From JAGVIE01 sp964520905 (GTDB lineage: Bacteria; Bacteroidota; Ignavibacteria; UBA10030; SZUA-254), in the NCBI GenBank assembly GCA_964520905.1, contig CAZFQL010000009.1:62001-126000 (forward strand): a DNA stretch of 64,000 nucleotides, written 5' to 3'. Under the pieces are notes generated by a model. The model did no database searches and had not been told where the DNA came from. It was given only the letters and a program-made list of their open reading frames with translations. The position numbers and the translations under genes were made by a program. Shown piece after piece: positions 35,269-44,736 of this stretch; position 1 is the first letter of the stretch, and each line of letters starts with the position of its first letter.

Positions 35269-37461
35269 TTAATCCTTTTCATACACTCTGGTTTCCTCAT
35301 TTAAAACTTTTCTGATTGTTCTCAACATTTGGTCAGGATCGTATGGCTTTGAAATGATTCCGTTCACTGCCACCATTAGCTTTTCAGATTTTATTTTAGG
35401 ATCGAGGTAACCACTGGCTATAATAACTTTGATGTTGTTATCTATCGCTCTGATTTCTTGATACACTTCCCATCCGCTTTTCTTCGGTAAGCCAATATCC
35501 ATAATGATAAGCGAGATTTTAGATCGATGTTTTTGAAATGCTTCCAAAGCTTTGTAACCATCCATTGCAGTAATAATTTTATAGCCATAACCTTTGAGCA
35601 AAACGGAGACCGATTGTAGAATAGCATCCTCGTCTCCAACAAATAGAATAGTTTCAGAACCACGGGGTATTGCTTCTTGTGGTTCGGTGTATTTATCAGA
35701 TACTGTTTGTTCGTGATCAATAACCGGTAAATATATGTAAAATGTTGTTCCAACTCCGACACTACTCTTTACATCTATAAAGCCCTTGTGTGCTGTAACA
35801 ATACCGTAAACAACCGCAAGTCCTAAGCCAGTCCCTTTCCCCGTTTCTTTTGTTGTAAAGAAAGGTTCAAAAACCCGGTTTCGAATATTTTCATTCATGC
35901 CTGATCCTGTATCGGCCAAGGAGAGGCAAACATATCTATCTTCTTTTGCATCGGAAAATATTTTCTTAACATCCCCGCCCATAACCATTTCACATTTAAT
36001 TAAAATGGATCCTCTCTCCGGCATAGCATCACGTGCATTAACACATAAATTAATAAGAACTTGACTAAGCTGATTAGGATCTGCATAAATTGGAGGTATC
36101 GTCGAGTCAATGGATCCTTCCACTATGATAGTTCTTGGAAAAGTCTCCACGAGTAATTTTTTCAGGTCTTCGATGATGACGCCAAGCTGCAGTGATTCGA
36201 ATTGTACATCGGTCTTCCGTGCAAAAGTTAAAATCTGCTGAACTAATTTCGATCCTCTTTTTATTGCATCTTTATTAACATCGATAATCCTGGTAATTCG
36301 TGAATCCTCAATTAGTTTTCTCTCCAAACTGTTTGTGTTTAGCAACATAATTTGAAGCAGGTTATTGAAGTCATGCGCGATGCCGCTGGCAAGCGTTCCT
36401 AAGCTTTCCATCTTCTGTGCTTGGATCAGTTCTGCCTCCAACTTTTTTCGCTCGGTCATATCTCTTCCGATACTCACAAATCCGGTTAACTCTTCATCGA
36501 CGATTATGGGGGTAAATGAAAAATTCATTGGAATTCGCTTTCCATCGCGACAAACCATGTCTGTATCGAAATAACTCTCCCGCATCTTACGTTCAATGAC
36601 AGAGGAACGATATTCATCAAGATATTCTTTACGCTGAATGTAATTTTGTAATGGCAAGCCGATTAAATCCTCTTCTTTGTACCCGAACACTTCCGATACG
36701 TTCTTACCTCGGATCATCTCGATACGGAAAAATCCATCTGTTATTAAGAAAATATCATTCATCACCGAAAGTGCAGATTTTAGTGCATCGTAGATCGGAT
36801 GAAATGCAATTTTATGACGAAATATGAAATAAACTGCAATTGTAAGAGCAATTGTGCACAGGTAAAAATACGATTCAATATCAAGCCGTAACAAGCCGAG
36901 AAATATCGAATCGGTAAACGGTCCCGGAAGAATCAACAATAAGAACATGGACCCTACCATGAATATGTTTGCTCTTTTAAAACGCTCTTTGAAACCGCCT
37001 AAGATTTCGAAAAGCATTGCGATACCTACAGCGAAAAACACCGACAACCATGTTAAGTAAAATATGCTGCCGCTTTGAGTAATTAATCCTTCATCGGAGA
37101 CCGGTTTCTGAATAAAATCCCACAACAACATTGCATAGGAAAATAATCCCGCTACGTAGATTGCTATGTTGGTTCCAAGTGATTTTACAATTTTCTTATG
37201 GCGGACAAGATAGACAACAAAATGTATAAAAAGGAACGGATAAATAGCATAAAGGAAAAGTATTGCATGTAGAACAATCCCGTAGAAAACTGTCCCGTTC
37301 AATTTTTGCAAGAGTGCGATTGCAATCCCAAAGAATACAAGACAATTCACGCAAAAAAAATAGAATCTTGACAGTTGATTCCGATGCGATTTGAAAAAGA
37401 TTATTAAAGATAGAAAAAAATTTGCCGAAGAATATGCAACCAATACGATGTCATAAGACAT
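35269..37461 (-). CDS. Hybrid sensor histidine kinase (7TM, PAS, HisKA, HATPase, REC)
   Basis: A 730-residue membrane sensor. The first 215 residues hold about seven membrane segments. A PAS domain follows ('DGFFRIEMIRGKNVSEVFGY'), then the phosphoacceptor helix 'LASGIAHDFNNLLQIML' (His near 363), the ATPase domain ('INLCVNARDAMP', 'DTGSGMNENIRNRVFEPFFT', 'GTGLGLAVVYGIV') and a C-terminal receiver ('LIIMDIGLPKKSGWEV', Asp near 652; 'GIISKPYDPDQM'). It lies 69 bases downstream of the coiled-coil/receiver gene in the same direction, and the two probably work together. The signal is unknown. Confidence 0.93.
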   Translation of the reverse strand: MSYDIVLVAYSSANFFLSLIIFFKSHRNQLSRFYFFCVNCLVFFGIAIALLQKLNGTVFYGIVLHAILFLYAIYPFLFIHFVVYLVRHKKIVKSLGTNIAIYVAGLFSYAMLLWDFIQKPVSDEGLITQSGSIFYLTWLSVFFAVGIAMLFEILGGFKERFKRANIFMVGSMFLLLILPGPFTDSIFLGLLRLDIESYFYLCTIALTIAVYFIFRHKIAFHPIYDALKSALSVMNDIFLITDGFFRIEMIRGKNVSEVFGYKEEDLIGLPLQNYIQRKEYLDEYRSSVIERKMRESYFDTDMVCRDGKRIPMNFSFTPIIVDEELTGFVSIGRDMTERKKLEAELIQAQKMESLGTLASGIAHDFNNLLQIMLLNTNSLERKLIEDSRITRIIDVNKDAIKRGSKLVQQILTFARKTDVQFESLQLGVIIEDLKKLLVETFPRTIIVEGSIDSTIPPIYADPNQLSQVLINLCVNARDAMPERGSILIKCEMVMGGDVKKIFSDAKEDRYVCLSLADTGSGMNENIRNRVFEPFFTTKETGKGTGLGLAVVYGIVTAHKGFIDVKSSVGVGTTFYIYLPVIDHEQTVSDKYTEPQEAIPRGSETILFVGDEDAILQSVSVLLKGYGYKIITAMDGYKALEAFQKHRSKISLIIMDIGLPKKSGWEVYQEIRAIDNNIKVIIASGYLDPKIKSEKLMVAVNGIISKPYDPDQMLRTIRKVLNEETRVYEKD

Positions 37462-37530
37462 ATCTCAGTATCCTATCGAATAATATAACAAAACTGATAC
37501 TATGTATGTTAATTTCTCCCAGAAGATAAC

Positions 37531-40206
37531 TTAGTTTGTTCTCATGGTACGGTAACGCCTCAATTTTCCTTCGATTGTGGCAATCAGAAGATCGGGATCC
37601 ATCGGCTTCGTGAGGTAATCATCGACACCGAGTTGTACACCGGAGCGGATGATGACTCCGTCTTGTAAAGCACTCATGAATATAAACGGAATATTGCGTA
37701 AGTTTTCTTGTTCCTGGACAGCTCTAAAAAATTTAAACCCGTCAAGTTCTCCCGGACCAAATTTAATATCGCTTAATATTAAATCGAACGATTGAGATTG
37801 CAACATTTCAAGCGCGCTATTTATATCGGGTGCCGTTAATACATGATAACCGCAATCGACTAATATATCCTCAAGCGATCTAAGCAGCAAAAGATCATCA
37901 TCAACGATAAGAAGCCGTCCTTTTGTTGTGTGCCGTTGGAAACACGAAAGTATATACGGCTCTAATTTTGTTGCTTCCTCAGGCGTTATATTGAATTGTT
38001 GTTTCAGACTATCGAGCGCTTCTACATTTCGGGCTTCAATTTGACCGGAGAGTATTTTTTTCTCTAAATTTTTGGAATAAAGTTCGAAGCGAACATCGGA
38101 TTCAATTACGAGGTGGTCGTCGAAGGTCAATTCCAACAGTTCCTTCAATTGCATTAATGCACGGGCGCCATCGACTGTAGGCTGTCCCCCATGGTAACAT
38201 TCCAGCATCTTTACTTTGTAGAGCGCCGCCCGTTCCGTTTTCGATTCCGGCACTCTCGCCCCGAGCAGATCCATTTTATTGTCATATTCTTCCGCAATCC
38301 GTTCCAGGCGTGACAGAAATGCCTGCTCCATTTCATTTCTTAGTTCAATCCGTATTTTTTGGATTTGCTTGTTTTGTCGCTGAATCATTTGCTCGTACTC
38401 TGCTTCAAATTTTTTCTTCTCTGCTTCAATTCGAGCCTCTGCCTCTTCTTGAATTTTTTTGCGCTCTTTGTCAATTTGAATCTCGAATTTTTTCTGAAAC
38501 TCTTTCTCTAATTCTTCACGATATGCAATTCGGTTCTGCTCAAATTTTTCTTCTTCAATATCCCGTAGAATACGAAGTTGTTCCTGCACCTGTTTATCAA
38601 TCTCATTATTCATCTCAATCTGCTTCGATGAAAAAGATTCTTCAAGCTTAGCTTTCTGCGCATCAAACTGTTGTCGTAAGGCATCTTCTTCCTTCGACAA
38701 CTTCGCCTGAAATTCATCCCGCAATTGAGTCTCAATTTTTTCCCGCTCCATCTGCAATTGCTGTCGGCTTTGTTCTTGGAATAAAGCTTCGGTTTTTCTA
38801 AGTGATTCAAGTAACTTACGGTTAAATTCATCCTTCAGAGATTGTTCACGGTCGTGGAATGCCTGTTTTTCTTTAGATAATAATTCCTCTTGTTCTTTCT
38901 TTAACCGATTCTGGAGATTTTTGTGCTCAGATTCATATTGTTCAGCCAACTCAGCTTTCATCTTCTTTTCGATGAGCGCGATTTTATCTCGATGTTGCTC
39001 ATCTAAGCGTTTCTCAGTTTTCGCAATTTCTTCTTCAAGTCGATTTTTCTCAGCTTCGATGGTTTTCTTTGCTTCAGTTTGAATCTTTTCGAGTTCTTCG
39101 GTAGCTTTACGCTCATATTTCAATTTAAACTCTGATTCAAGTTCCTTTCGCACAGCAGCATATTTCTTTTCAAATTTATCTTCCTCGGATGCCCGCACCT
39201 CCCCAAATTGACCTTTAACTTTCTTTTCAACTTCTGCGTAAAGCTGATTCTGTTTTTCTTGAAATGACTCCTCCAGCTTCATCTTCGTTTCATTGAATTC
39301 CTGAACAAGAGACTGCTTTTCTTTTTCAAGATCTGTTTTGAATTCCGAAGCTAATTCTTCTTTAATCTTATTCCGTTCAATTTCCAGTTGTTGGATGTTT
39401 TGATCGCGAAAAGCCGTCTCAGTATCATTCAGCACACCACTTAGTTTCTGATTCAATTGGGCTTCCAGCAGTCGTTTCTGTTCCTGTAAGGTTGAGCGTT
39501 CCCTCGCTAACAATTCCTCCTGCTCATGTTTATAGCGCTGTTCGAGAGTTCGTAAATCATTTTCATATTGACTTACAAGTTCTTTTTTCATTTCATTTTC
39601 GATGAAGGCAATCTCAACTTCGTGCTGTTGATTAAGACGCTCCTCAGATTTAGCAATCTCTTCATCTAATTTTGTCTGATACTGCTGTTCCAACAGTTTT
39701 CGAGCTTCCTCAATCTGATGTTCAAATTTTACTTTGAGTGTTTGCTTCTGATGATCGAGTTTCTCACGTTCCTCCGCCAGAACATTTGCGGCTTGCTCTT
39801 CTGCTTTGCGAAGTTCCAGCGTGTATTTCGATTTGTACTCAGATTCAATCTGCTGGCGAAGTTTCTGCTCCAGCATTTCTCTGCTGGCAAGATTTTCTTC
39901 GCTTAACTTCGGTGAAATCGGGGGCTTCTGTTTGATTGTATCGGCTGTCGCCTGAAATCCGGATTTATGCTTTAACTGACCGTGGGTTTTTTTACTTTCA
40001 AAGAGCGATATACGTTCTTCAAATGCGATGATGAAGGGATTGCGAGGTTCAATTTTTTTTGCTTCGGCAACTTGGATTTTGGCTTCATCGAACTTTTCTT
40101 CGATGATAAGCTTGTCCGCTTGTCTTAAATATTGGCGGAAGATATCCCGGCTTGAATCCGGGGAAATTGAAGGTGAATTCTTTGAAATTGAATTACTATT
40201 GTCCAA
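37531..40206 (-). CDS. Long coiled-coil protein with C-terminal receiver domain
   Basis: About 891 residues. The start is set at the TTG at 40206 because AAGGGG lies 6 bases upstream; a GTG at 40251 lacks good spacing. After a Ser-rich start there is a short helical repeat ('QADKLIIEEKFDEAKIQVAE', TPR-like), then about 560 residues of heptad coiled coil rich in Glu, Lys and Gln, a short helical domain, and a receiver ('RLLIVDDDLLLLRSLEDILV', 'LILSDIKF' with Asp near 810, 'DYLTKPMDPD'). The order is the reverse of AglZ, where the receiver is N-terminal. A structural or polarity role switched by phosphorylation is an inference; the adjacent hybrid kinase is the obvious phosphodonor. Confidence 0.85.
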   Translation of the reverse strand: MDNSNSISKNSPSISPDSSRDIFRQYLRQADKLIIEEKFDEAKIQVAEAKKIEPRNPFIIAFEERISLFESKKTHGQLKHKSGFQATADTIKQKPPISPKLSEENLASREMLEQKLRQQIESEYKSKYTLELRKAEEQAANVLAEEREKLDHQKQTLKVKFEHQIEEARKLLEQQYQTKLDEEIAKSEERLNQQHEVEIAFIENEMKKELVSQYENDLRTLEQRYKHEQEELLARERSTLQEQKRLLEAQLNQKLSGVLNDTETAFRDQNIQQLEIERNKIKEELASEFKTDLEKEKQSLVQEFNETKMKLEESFQEKQNQLYAEVEKKVKGQFGEVRASEEDKFEKKYAAVRKELESEFKLKYERKATEELEKIQTEAKKTIEAEKNRLEEEIAKTEKRLDEQHRDKIALIEKKMKAELAEQYESEHKNLQNRLKKEQEELLSKEKQAFHDREQSLKDEFNRKLLESLRKTEALFQEQSRQQLQMEREKIETQLRDEFQAKLSKEEDALRQQFDAQKAKLEESFSSKQIEMNNEIDKQVQEQLRILRDIEEEKFEQNRIAYREELEKEFQKKFEIQIDKERKKIQEEAEARIEAEKKKFEAEYEQMIQRQNKQIQKIRIELRNEMEQAFLSRLERIAEEYDNKMDLLGARVPESKTERAALYKVKMLECYHGGQPTVDGARALMQLKELLELTFDDHLVIESDVRFELYSKNLEKKILSGQIEARNVEALDSLKQQFNITPEEATKLEPYILSCFQRHTTKGRLLIVDDDLLLLRSLEDILVDCGYHVLTAPDINSALEMLQSQSFDLILSDIKFGPGELDGFKFFRAVQEQENLRNIPFIFMSALQDGVIIRSGVQLGVDDYLTKPMDPDLLIATIEGKLRRYRTMRTN

Positions 40207-40275
40207 TTTATTCCCCTTATAAACAAAATTCCCTATGACATGATAGTCCACCCTTTTCAGGATGCTATCTTATAA

Positions 40276-40390
40276 TTTTCAATGAGTTAAATATACAAAA
40301 ATGACAATAAATGTCAAATGATTGAATTTAGACTCTAATTTGCTGGCATTTATGTAAATTTGACATTTATCAAAAAAAACGCTAATTTCA
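40276..40390. promoter_or_regulatory. Divergent promoter pair with 13-bp inverted repeat
   Basis: ATAAATGTCAAAT (40307-40319) and ATTTGACATTTAT (40358-40370) are perfect inverse copies 38 bases apart. Each arm contains a TTGACA-like -35 box pointing outward: plus strand TTGACA 40360-40365 then TAATTT after 17 bases, toward the SPOR gene; minus strand TTGACA 40317-40312 then TATATT after 16 bases, toward the coiled-coil gene. A further TGACA/TGTCA dyad is at 40302-40316. This could be two sigma-70 promoters sharing a regulator site. Confidence 0.5.
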
Positions 40391-40428
40391 GCCACAAAAG
40401 ATATGTTAGATTTTAGGGATATCAAGAC

Positions 40429-41133
40429 ATGAAAAACATTCGAACATATTCAAAGATTATTGCCGTACTGATACTGATTAATTCATATTTTGTCAGCGCT
40501 CAAATGTATGAAAGAAAAATTATCGAATATGTTAGAATGGTATCAAAAGGACAAAGCATACAAGTTGCATCGAAGTTACCCGATCTGAAAAGGAAGATAC
40601 CTCGTTCGGCCGGATTGATATACGTCGAGGGTTTAGTCGCTACCAGAGGGGATGAAGCAATTCGATGTTTCAGCATAATCGCCGACAGCTTTCCTCACAG
40701 CGAATGGGCAGACGATGCATTGGCGAGGCTATTTGAGTATCATCAAAATTCCGGCAAACCGAATGAAGCAGAAGAGAATTTTGAGCGTCTCCGATCTGAA
40801 TACCCTGCTTCACCATATCTCTCAACAAACTATTTGCGGGATATCAGATTCTCTGATTATCAACCTCAACAAGAGCGGGGAAACGATTATGCGGTACAAA
40901 TCGGAGCATTTTCAATCCGGGAAAATGCAGAAAAATTACAGCAACGTTTCAGTTCAGAGGGATATAATGCAGATGTTTATGAAAATCTCCTCGATGGAAA
41001 AAATTTGTTGTTTCTCGTTTGGGTAGGTTCCTTCGGTAATAATGAAGAAGCTCAACGTGTCCAGGGAGAGATAAAGGCAAAATACAATATCGACGGGCTT
41101 ATCCGTATGCGGAGTTCGTGGAAAAAATGGTAG
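40429..41133 (+). CDS. SPOR-domain protein with TPR-like region
   Basis: A 234-residue secreted protein: signal peptide (to about residue 24), a TPR-like part ('DEAIRCFSIIADSFPHSEWA', 'NEAEENFERLRSEYPASPYL') and a C-terminal SPOR domain ('DYAVQIGAFSIRENAEKLQQ', 'LFLVWVGSFGNNEEAQRVQG'). SPOR domains bind glycan strands lacking stem peptides at division sites. It is divergent from the coiled-coil/receiver gene and shares its regulatory region, which may link both to cell-envelope growth. Confidence 0.85.
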   Translation: MKNIRTYSKIIAVLILINSYFVSAQMYERKIIEYVRMVSKGQSIQVASKLPDLKRKIPRSAGLIYVEGLVATRGDEAIRCFSIIADSFPHSEWADDALARLFEYHQNSGKPNEAEENFERLRSEYPASPYLSTNYLRDIRFSDYQPQQERGNDYAVQIGAFSIRENAEKLQQRFSSEGYNADVYENLLDGKNLLFLVWVGSFGNNEEAQRVQGEIKAKYNIDGLIRMRSSWKKW

Positions 41134-41334
41134 CATTTTGTAACCCAATTCATTGAATAGATAAATTTATTCATTCAGGGAGTTTCTATATCTCTCGATG
41201 TAAAATTTTACTCCGCGTGAGATTATTGCTCTTGCATATCTCTCAAATTTTACTAAATTATTGCATTAGACTAAGCTCCCATATCTCTGAATTAAATGGT
41301 TGTACTGTATTTCATTTCGTTGAAAGGAAATAAA

Positions 41335-43404
41335 ATGACTCTAAAAATTTTTATATCACTACTCTTCACCTTTCTATCGCTCACTCCCAATTTAACGCTG
41401 AATGCCCAACAGAAAAGACCTCTCGAGATTGAAGACCTTTTCCGCATTAAGCGTGTTACCGATCCGCAACTTTCACCTGATGGAAAATGGATCGCGTTTG
41501 TAATAACTGAAGTTGACAAATCCGCAAACAAAATGAATAGCGATCTTTATCTCATCTCATCAACGGGTACTGGTATGAGAAAATTTACTTCGCACCCGGG
41601 CAACGATGTCAATCCACGGTGGTCACCGGACGGCAAAACGATTGCCTTCGTGTCAAACCGTTCGGGAGATGGACAAATATGGCTTATCGGAGTTAATGGC
41701 GGTGAAGCCAGACAATTAACGACACTTTCAACCGGCGCGTCAAATCCGGTCTGGTCACCGGACGGAAAAATGATCGCGTTTGTTTCAACAGTATATCCCG
41801 AGTTCTCCAATAAACCATTCAAGGAAAGTAACGAGCTAAACGAAAAGAAAGATGAAAATAATGCAAAAAGTAAGGTCAAGGCTCACATCATGACAAAGCT
41901 GTTATATAAACATTGGAATGCATGGGTCGACGATAAACGCCAGCATATATTTGTCATGTCACTCGAAGGCGGCGAACCAAAAGATATAACGCCGGGTGAT
42001 CGCGACGCAATGCCAACGTCCTCAACATTTTCTGCTGGTGACGATTTTGCTTTTTCCTCCGATGGAAAAGAAATTGCCTACACTGCTACACCAACCGAAA
42101 ATGAAGCCTGGAACACAAACCACGATATCTACTCGGTATCCATAGATGGAACCAACAGAAAACAAATTACAACAAATCCCGCGGCGGATGGATTTCCGCG
42201 TTATTCATCCGATGGAAAATATATCGCATACCGCGCTCAGCGTCAACCCGGTTTCGAAGCCGATAAGTTTGAACTTATGCTCTATAATAGAACTACTGGT
42301 AATATTGAGAGCCTCTCCGAGCAATTCGATGCAACAGTTCAGGCATTTCAATGGACATCGGATGGAAGCAGAATTTATTTTACTTCAGAAGAAAAAGCGA
42401 ATCAGCAAATCTATTATCTCTCAGTAAAAAATAGAAGTATCACTAAATTTGTCGAGAGCGGCGTTAATGGGGATGTGAGTGTTTCTGCCGATGGGAAATC
42501 GATTTGCTTTTCTCGGCATACGCTTTCAAGACCGGCAGAAATTTATTGTTCTTCATCAGATGGAAAGAATGTAAAAAAACTTACCGGTGTAAACGACGAA
42601 CTTTTCAGCAACATTATGATGAATGAAGCCGAGAGCGTTACTTTCACCGGCGCGGCGGGTACTCCAATTCAATCATGGCTAATCAGACCGCCGAATTTTA
42701 ATCCGTCCATGAAATATCCTCTTGTTTATCTCGTACATGGTGGACCCCAGAATGCGTGGGAAAACGGTTGGCATTACAGGTGGAACGCACAACTCTGGGC
42801 GGCACAGGGATATGTGGTGATGGCGCCCAACGCACGCGGTTCAACAGGGTTCGGTCAAAAGTTTGTCAATGAGATCAGCAGCGATTGGGGCGGCAAGGCA
42901 TACGAAGATTTGATGAAGGGTGTCGAATATTCAGAGGCATTGCCTTATGTCGATAAAGATAAAATGGCGGCGGCAGGCGCTTCTTACGGCGGCTACATGA
43001 TGAACTGGTTCGCAACACATACAGGGAAATTTAAAACCATCATCACTCATGCGGGAGTTTATAATTTCTATTCGATGTATGGAACCACCGAGGAAGTTTG
43101 GTTCGATGAATGGGAACATGGCGGAACACCCTGGGATGTACCAGAAGAATACAACAAATTTTCGCCGCATGCCTATGCAAAAGAAATGTTGAAATATAAA
43201 ACCCCGATGCTCATTATTCACAACGAACTCGATTATCGGGTGCCTGTATCGGAAGGGATGCAATTGTTCACCACACTTCAGCGAATGGGAATTAAATCAA
43301 AATTTTTATCATTCCCCGACGAAGGGCATGGCGTTCTTAAACCACAGAACAGCGAGTTGTGGCATAAGACGGTGTTTGAATGGTTGGCAGATTATTTGAA
43401 GTAG
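41335..43404 (+). CDS. S9 family peptidase (acylaminoacyl/dipeptidyl peptidase type)
   Basis: About 689 residues from the ATG at 41335, preceded by GAAAGGA; the earlier start at 41296 gives an unlikely leader. A signal peptide ending 'LTLNAQQ' exports it. The N-terminal beta-propeller has TolB/WD40-like repeats ('DPQLSPDGKWIAFV', 'PRWSPDGKTIAFVSNRSG'). The alpha/beta-hydrolase domain has the nucleophile in 'GASYGGYMMNWF' (Ser near 550), Asp in 'HNELDYRVP' and His in 'PDEGHGVLKP'. It cleaves short peptides in the periplasm or outside the cell. Confidence 0.92.
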   Translation: MTLKIFISLLFTFLSLTPNLTLNAQQKRPLEIEDLFRIKRVTDPQLSPDGKWIAFVITEVDKSANKMNSDLYLISSTGTGMRKFTSHPGNDVNPRWSPDGKTIAFVSNRSGDGQIWLIGVNGGEARQLTTLSTGASNPVWSPDGKMIAFVSTVYPEFSNKPFKESNELNEKKDENNAKSKVKAHIMTKLLYKHWNAWVDDKRQHIFVMSLEGGEPKDITPGDRDAMPTSSTFSAGDDFAFSSDGKEIAYTATPTENEAWNTNHDIYSVSIDGTNRKQITTNPAADGFPRYSSDGKYIAYRAQRQPGFEADKFELMLYNRTTGNIESLSEQFDATVQAFQWTSDGSRIYFTSEEKANQQIYYLSVKNRSITKFVESGVNGDVSVSADGKSICFSRHTLSRPAEIYCSSSDGKNVKKLTGVNDELFSNIMMNEAESVTFTGAAGTPIQSWLIRPPNFNPSMKYPLVYLVHGGPQNAWENGWHYRWNAQLWAAQGYVVMAPNARGSTGFGQKFVNEISSDWGGKAYEDLMKGVEYSEALPYVDKDKMAAAGASYGGYMMNWFATHTGKFKTIITHAGVYNFYSMYGTTEEVWFDEWEHGGTPWDVPEEYNKFSPHAYAKEMLKYKTPMLIIHNELDYRVPVSEGMQLFTTLQRMGIKSKFLSFPDEGHGVLKPQNSELWHKTVFEWLADYLK

Positions 43405-43440
43405 TGAATTGGAATCTTGGGTTATTGGATTAACGTACTA

Positions 43441-43848
43441 ATGATTAAAGCAAATATGATAATTTCACGACTCTCGAATATTTTTATATTAAGCATTTTT
43501 CTCATTTTGCCTCAATTTGCCTGCGTAACACATAAAATTGTACAACCCGATGAACTAAGAAACGAAAAATTAGACGATATAAGTATCATTACGAATAACG
43601 GATCTATTATTAATTTAGATGGAGAGCGATATAAGATTAAGGATAGTTCGGGATGTTTATACATTGAAGGGGTAGGAACCATTATTTCCGATTCGACCGC
43701 GAATGACGAAGAAATATTTAGTGGAAGTATCTTTTACGATGACATCGAAAAAATTATATTAACAGAACGATCAATGATAAGCTTTTTATTTGTAACTGGA
43801 GCTATCATTCTTGTTTTTAAGTCTTTATTTGCACATCCTTGGAACTGA
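43441..43848 (+). CDS. Hypothetical lipoprotein
   Basis: About 135 residues from the ATG at 43441; an upstream ATG at 43417 is possible. The N-terminal hydrophobic stretch 'LSNIFILSIFLILPQFAC' ends in a lipobox-like Cys. The middle is beta-rich ('SIITNNGSIINLDGERYKIK') and a C-terminal membrane segment is present ('SFLFVTGAIILVFKSLF'). I do not recognise a family. It lies between the S9 peptidase and pyrF, 9 bases before pyrF. Confidence 0.65.
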   Translation: MIKANMIISRLSNIFILSIFLILPQFACVTHKIVQPDELRNEKLDDISIITNNGSIINLDGERYKIKDSSGCLYIEGVGTIISDSTANDEEIFSGSIFYDDIEKIILTERSMISFLFVTGAIILVFKSLFAHPWN

Positions 43849-43857
43849 GGTTATATA

Positions 43858-44667
43858 ATGAGTATTGTAGATAGAATGATTTCGATTCAAAAAAAGAACA
43901 ATTCTTTACTTTGCATTGGATTGGATACCGATGTTTCCAAAATTCCCGCATCACTCAAGCATCATTCAAATCCGCAACTCGAATTCAATCGTCGTATCAT
44001 TGAAGCAACTACAGATTTGGTTTGCGCGTATAAATTGAATCTTGCATTCTATGAATTAGCGGGCGAAAAATATTATGAGACAATTCGGAAAACGCTCGAG
44101 TATATTCCGGGGGAAATCATCACAATCGCCGACGGCAAGCGGGGCGATATCGGCAACACCGTAGAACAGTATGCAAAAATTATTTTCGATGATTGGAAGT
44201 TTGACGCGGCTACGGTGAATCCATACATGGGAAAAGATTCAATCGAACCATTCATCAAAAGCGAAGATCGTTGTGCGTTTATTCTCGCATTGACATCAAA
44301 TCCCGGCTCGAAAGATTTTCAATATTTGAATGTCGAAGGCAAACCGCTATACGAGCATGTGGTTGAAAGTGCAAAGAAGTGGAATACGAAAAACAACATA
44401 GGACTTGTAGTCGGCGCTACGCATCCGGCAGAATTGAAAAGGATCCGCTCACTTGCTCCTGAAATGCCGTTATTGATTCCGGGAATCGGCGCTCAGCAGG
44501 GAGAGATGGAAGAAACTGTACGATCTGGCTGCGATCGGAACGGTGAACTCGCGTTGATCAATGTAAGCAGAGGAATTATTTACGCTTCTCAAGCAGATGA
44601 TTTTGACAAGAGAGCGAGGGAAGCAGCTTTAAAGTATAAAGAACAAATCAATAATTTCAGGGGATAG
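43858..44667 (+). CDS. pyrF: Orotidine-5'-phosphate decarboxylase, type 2
   Basis: A 269-residue enzyme converting OMP to UMP, the last step of pyrimidine synthesis. 'IADGKRGDIGNT' is the catalytic D-x-K-x-x-D block. 'LLCIGLDTDVSKIP' near the N-terminus and 'AATVNPYMGKDSIEPF' are type 2 (longer) family markers, as is 'LVVGATHPAELKRIR'. No other pyr genes are adjacent. Confidence 0.93.
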   Translation: MSIVDRMISIQKKNNSLLCIGLDTDVSKIPASLKHHSNPQLEFNRRIIEATTDLVCAYKLNLAFYELAGEKYYETIRKTLEYIPGEIITIADGKRGDIGNTVEQYAKIIFDDWKFDAATVNPYMGKDSIEPFIKSEDRCAFILALTSNPGSKDFQYLNVEGKPLYEHVVESAKKWNTKNNIGLVVGATHPAELKRIRSLAPEMPLLIPGIGAQQGEMEETVRSGCDRNGELALINVSRGIIYASQADDFDKRAREAALKYKEQINNFRG

Positions 44668-44736
44668 GTAATACAGAAACAATAATCAGTATGCAAAAAA
44701 GATTTCTATATTACCACCAGAGTTTAAGGAGGAACT

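Noticed and set aside
38310..38651. Plus-strand frames over the coiled-coil gene
   Set aside because: Antisense of Glu/Lys/Gln-rich heptads gives long open Phe/Ser/Leu frames; no family resemblance.
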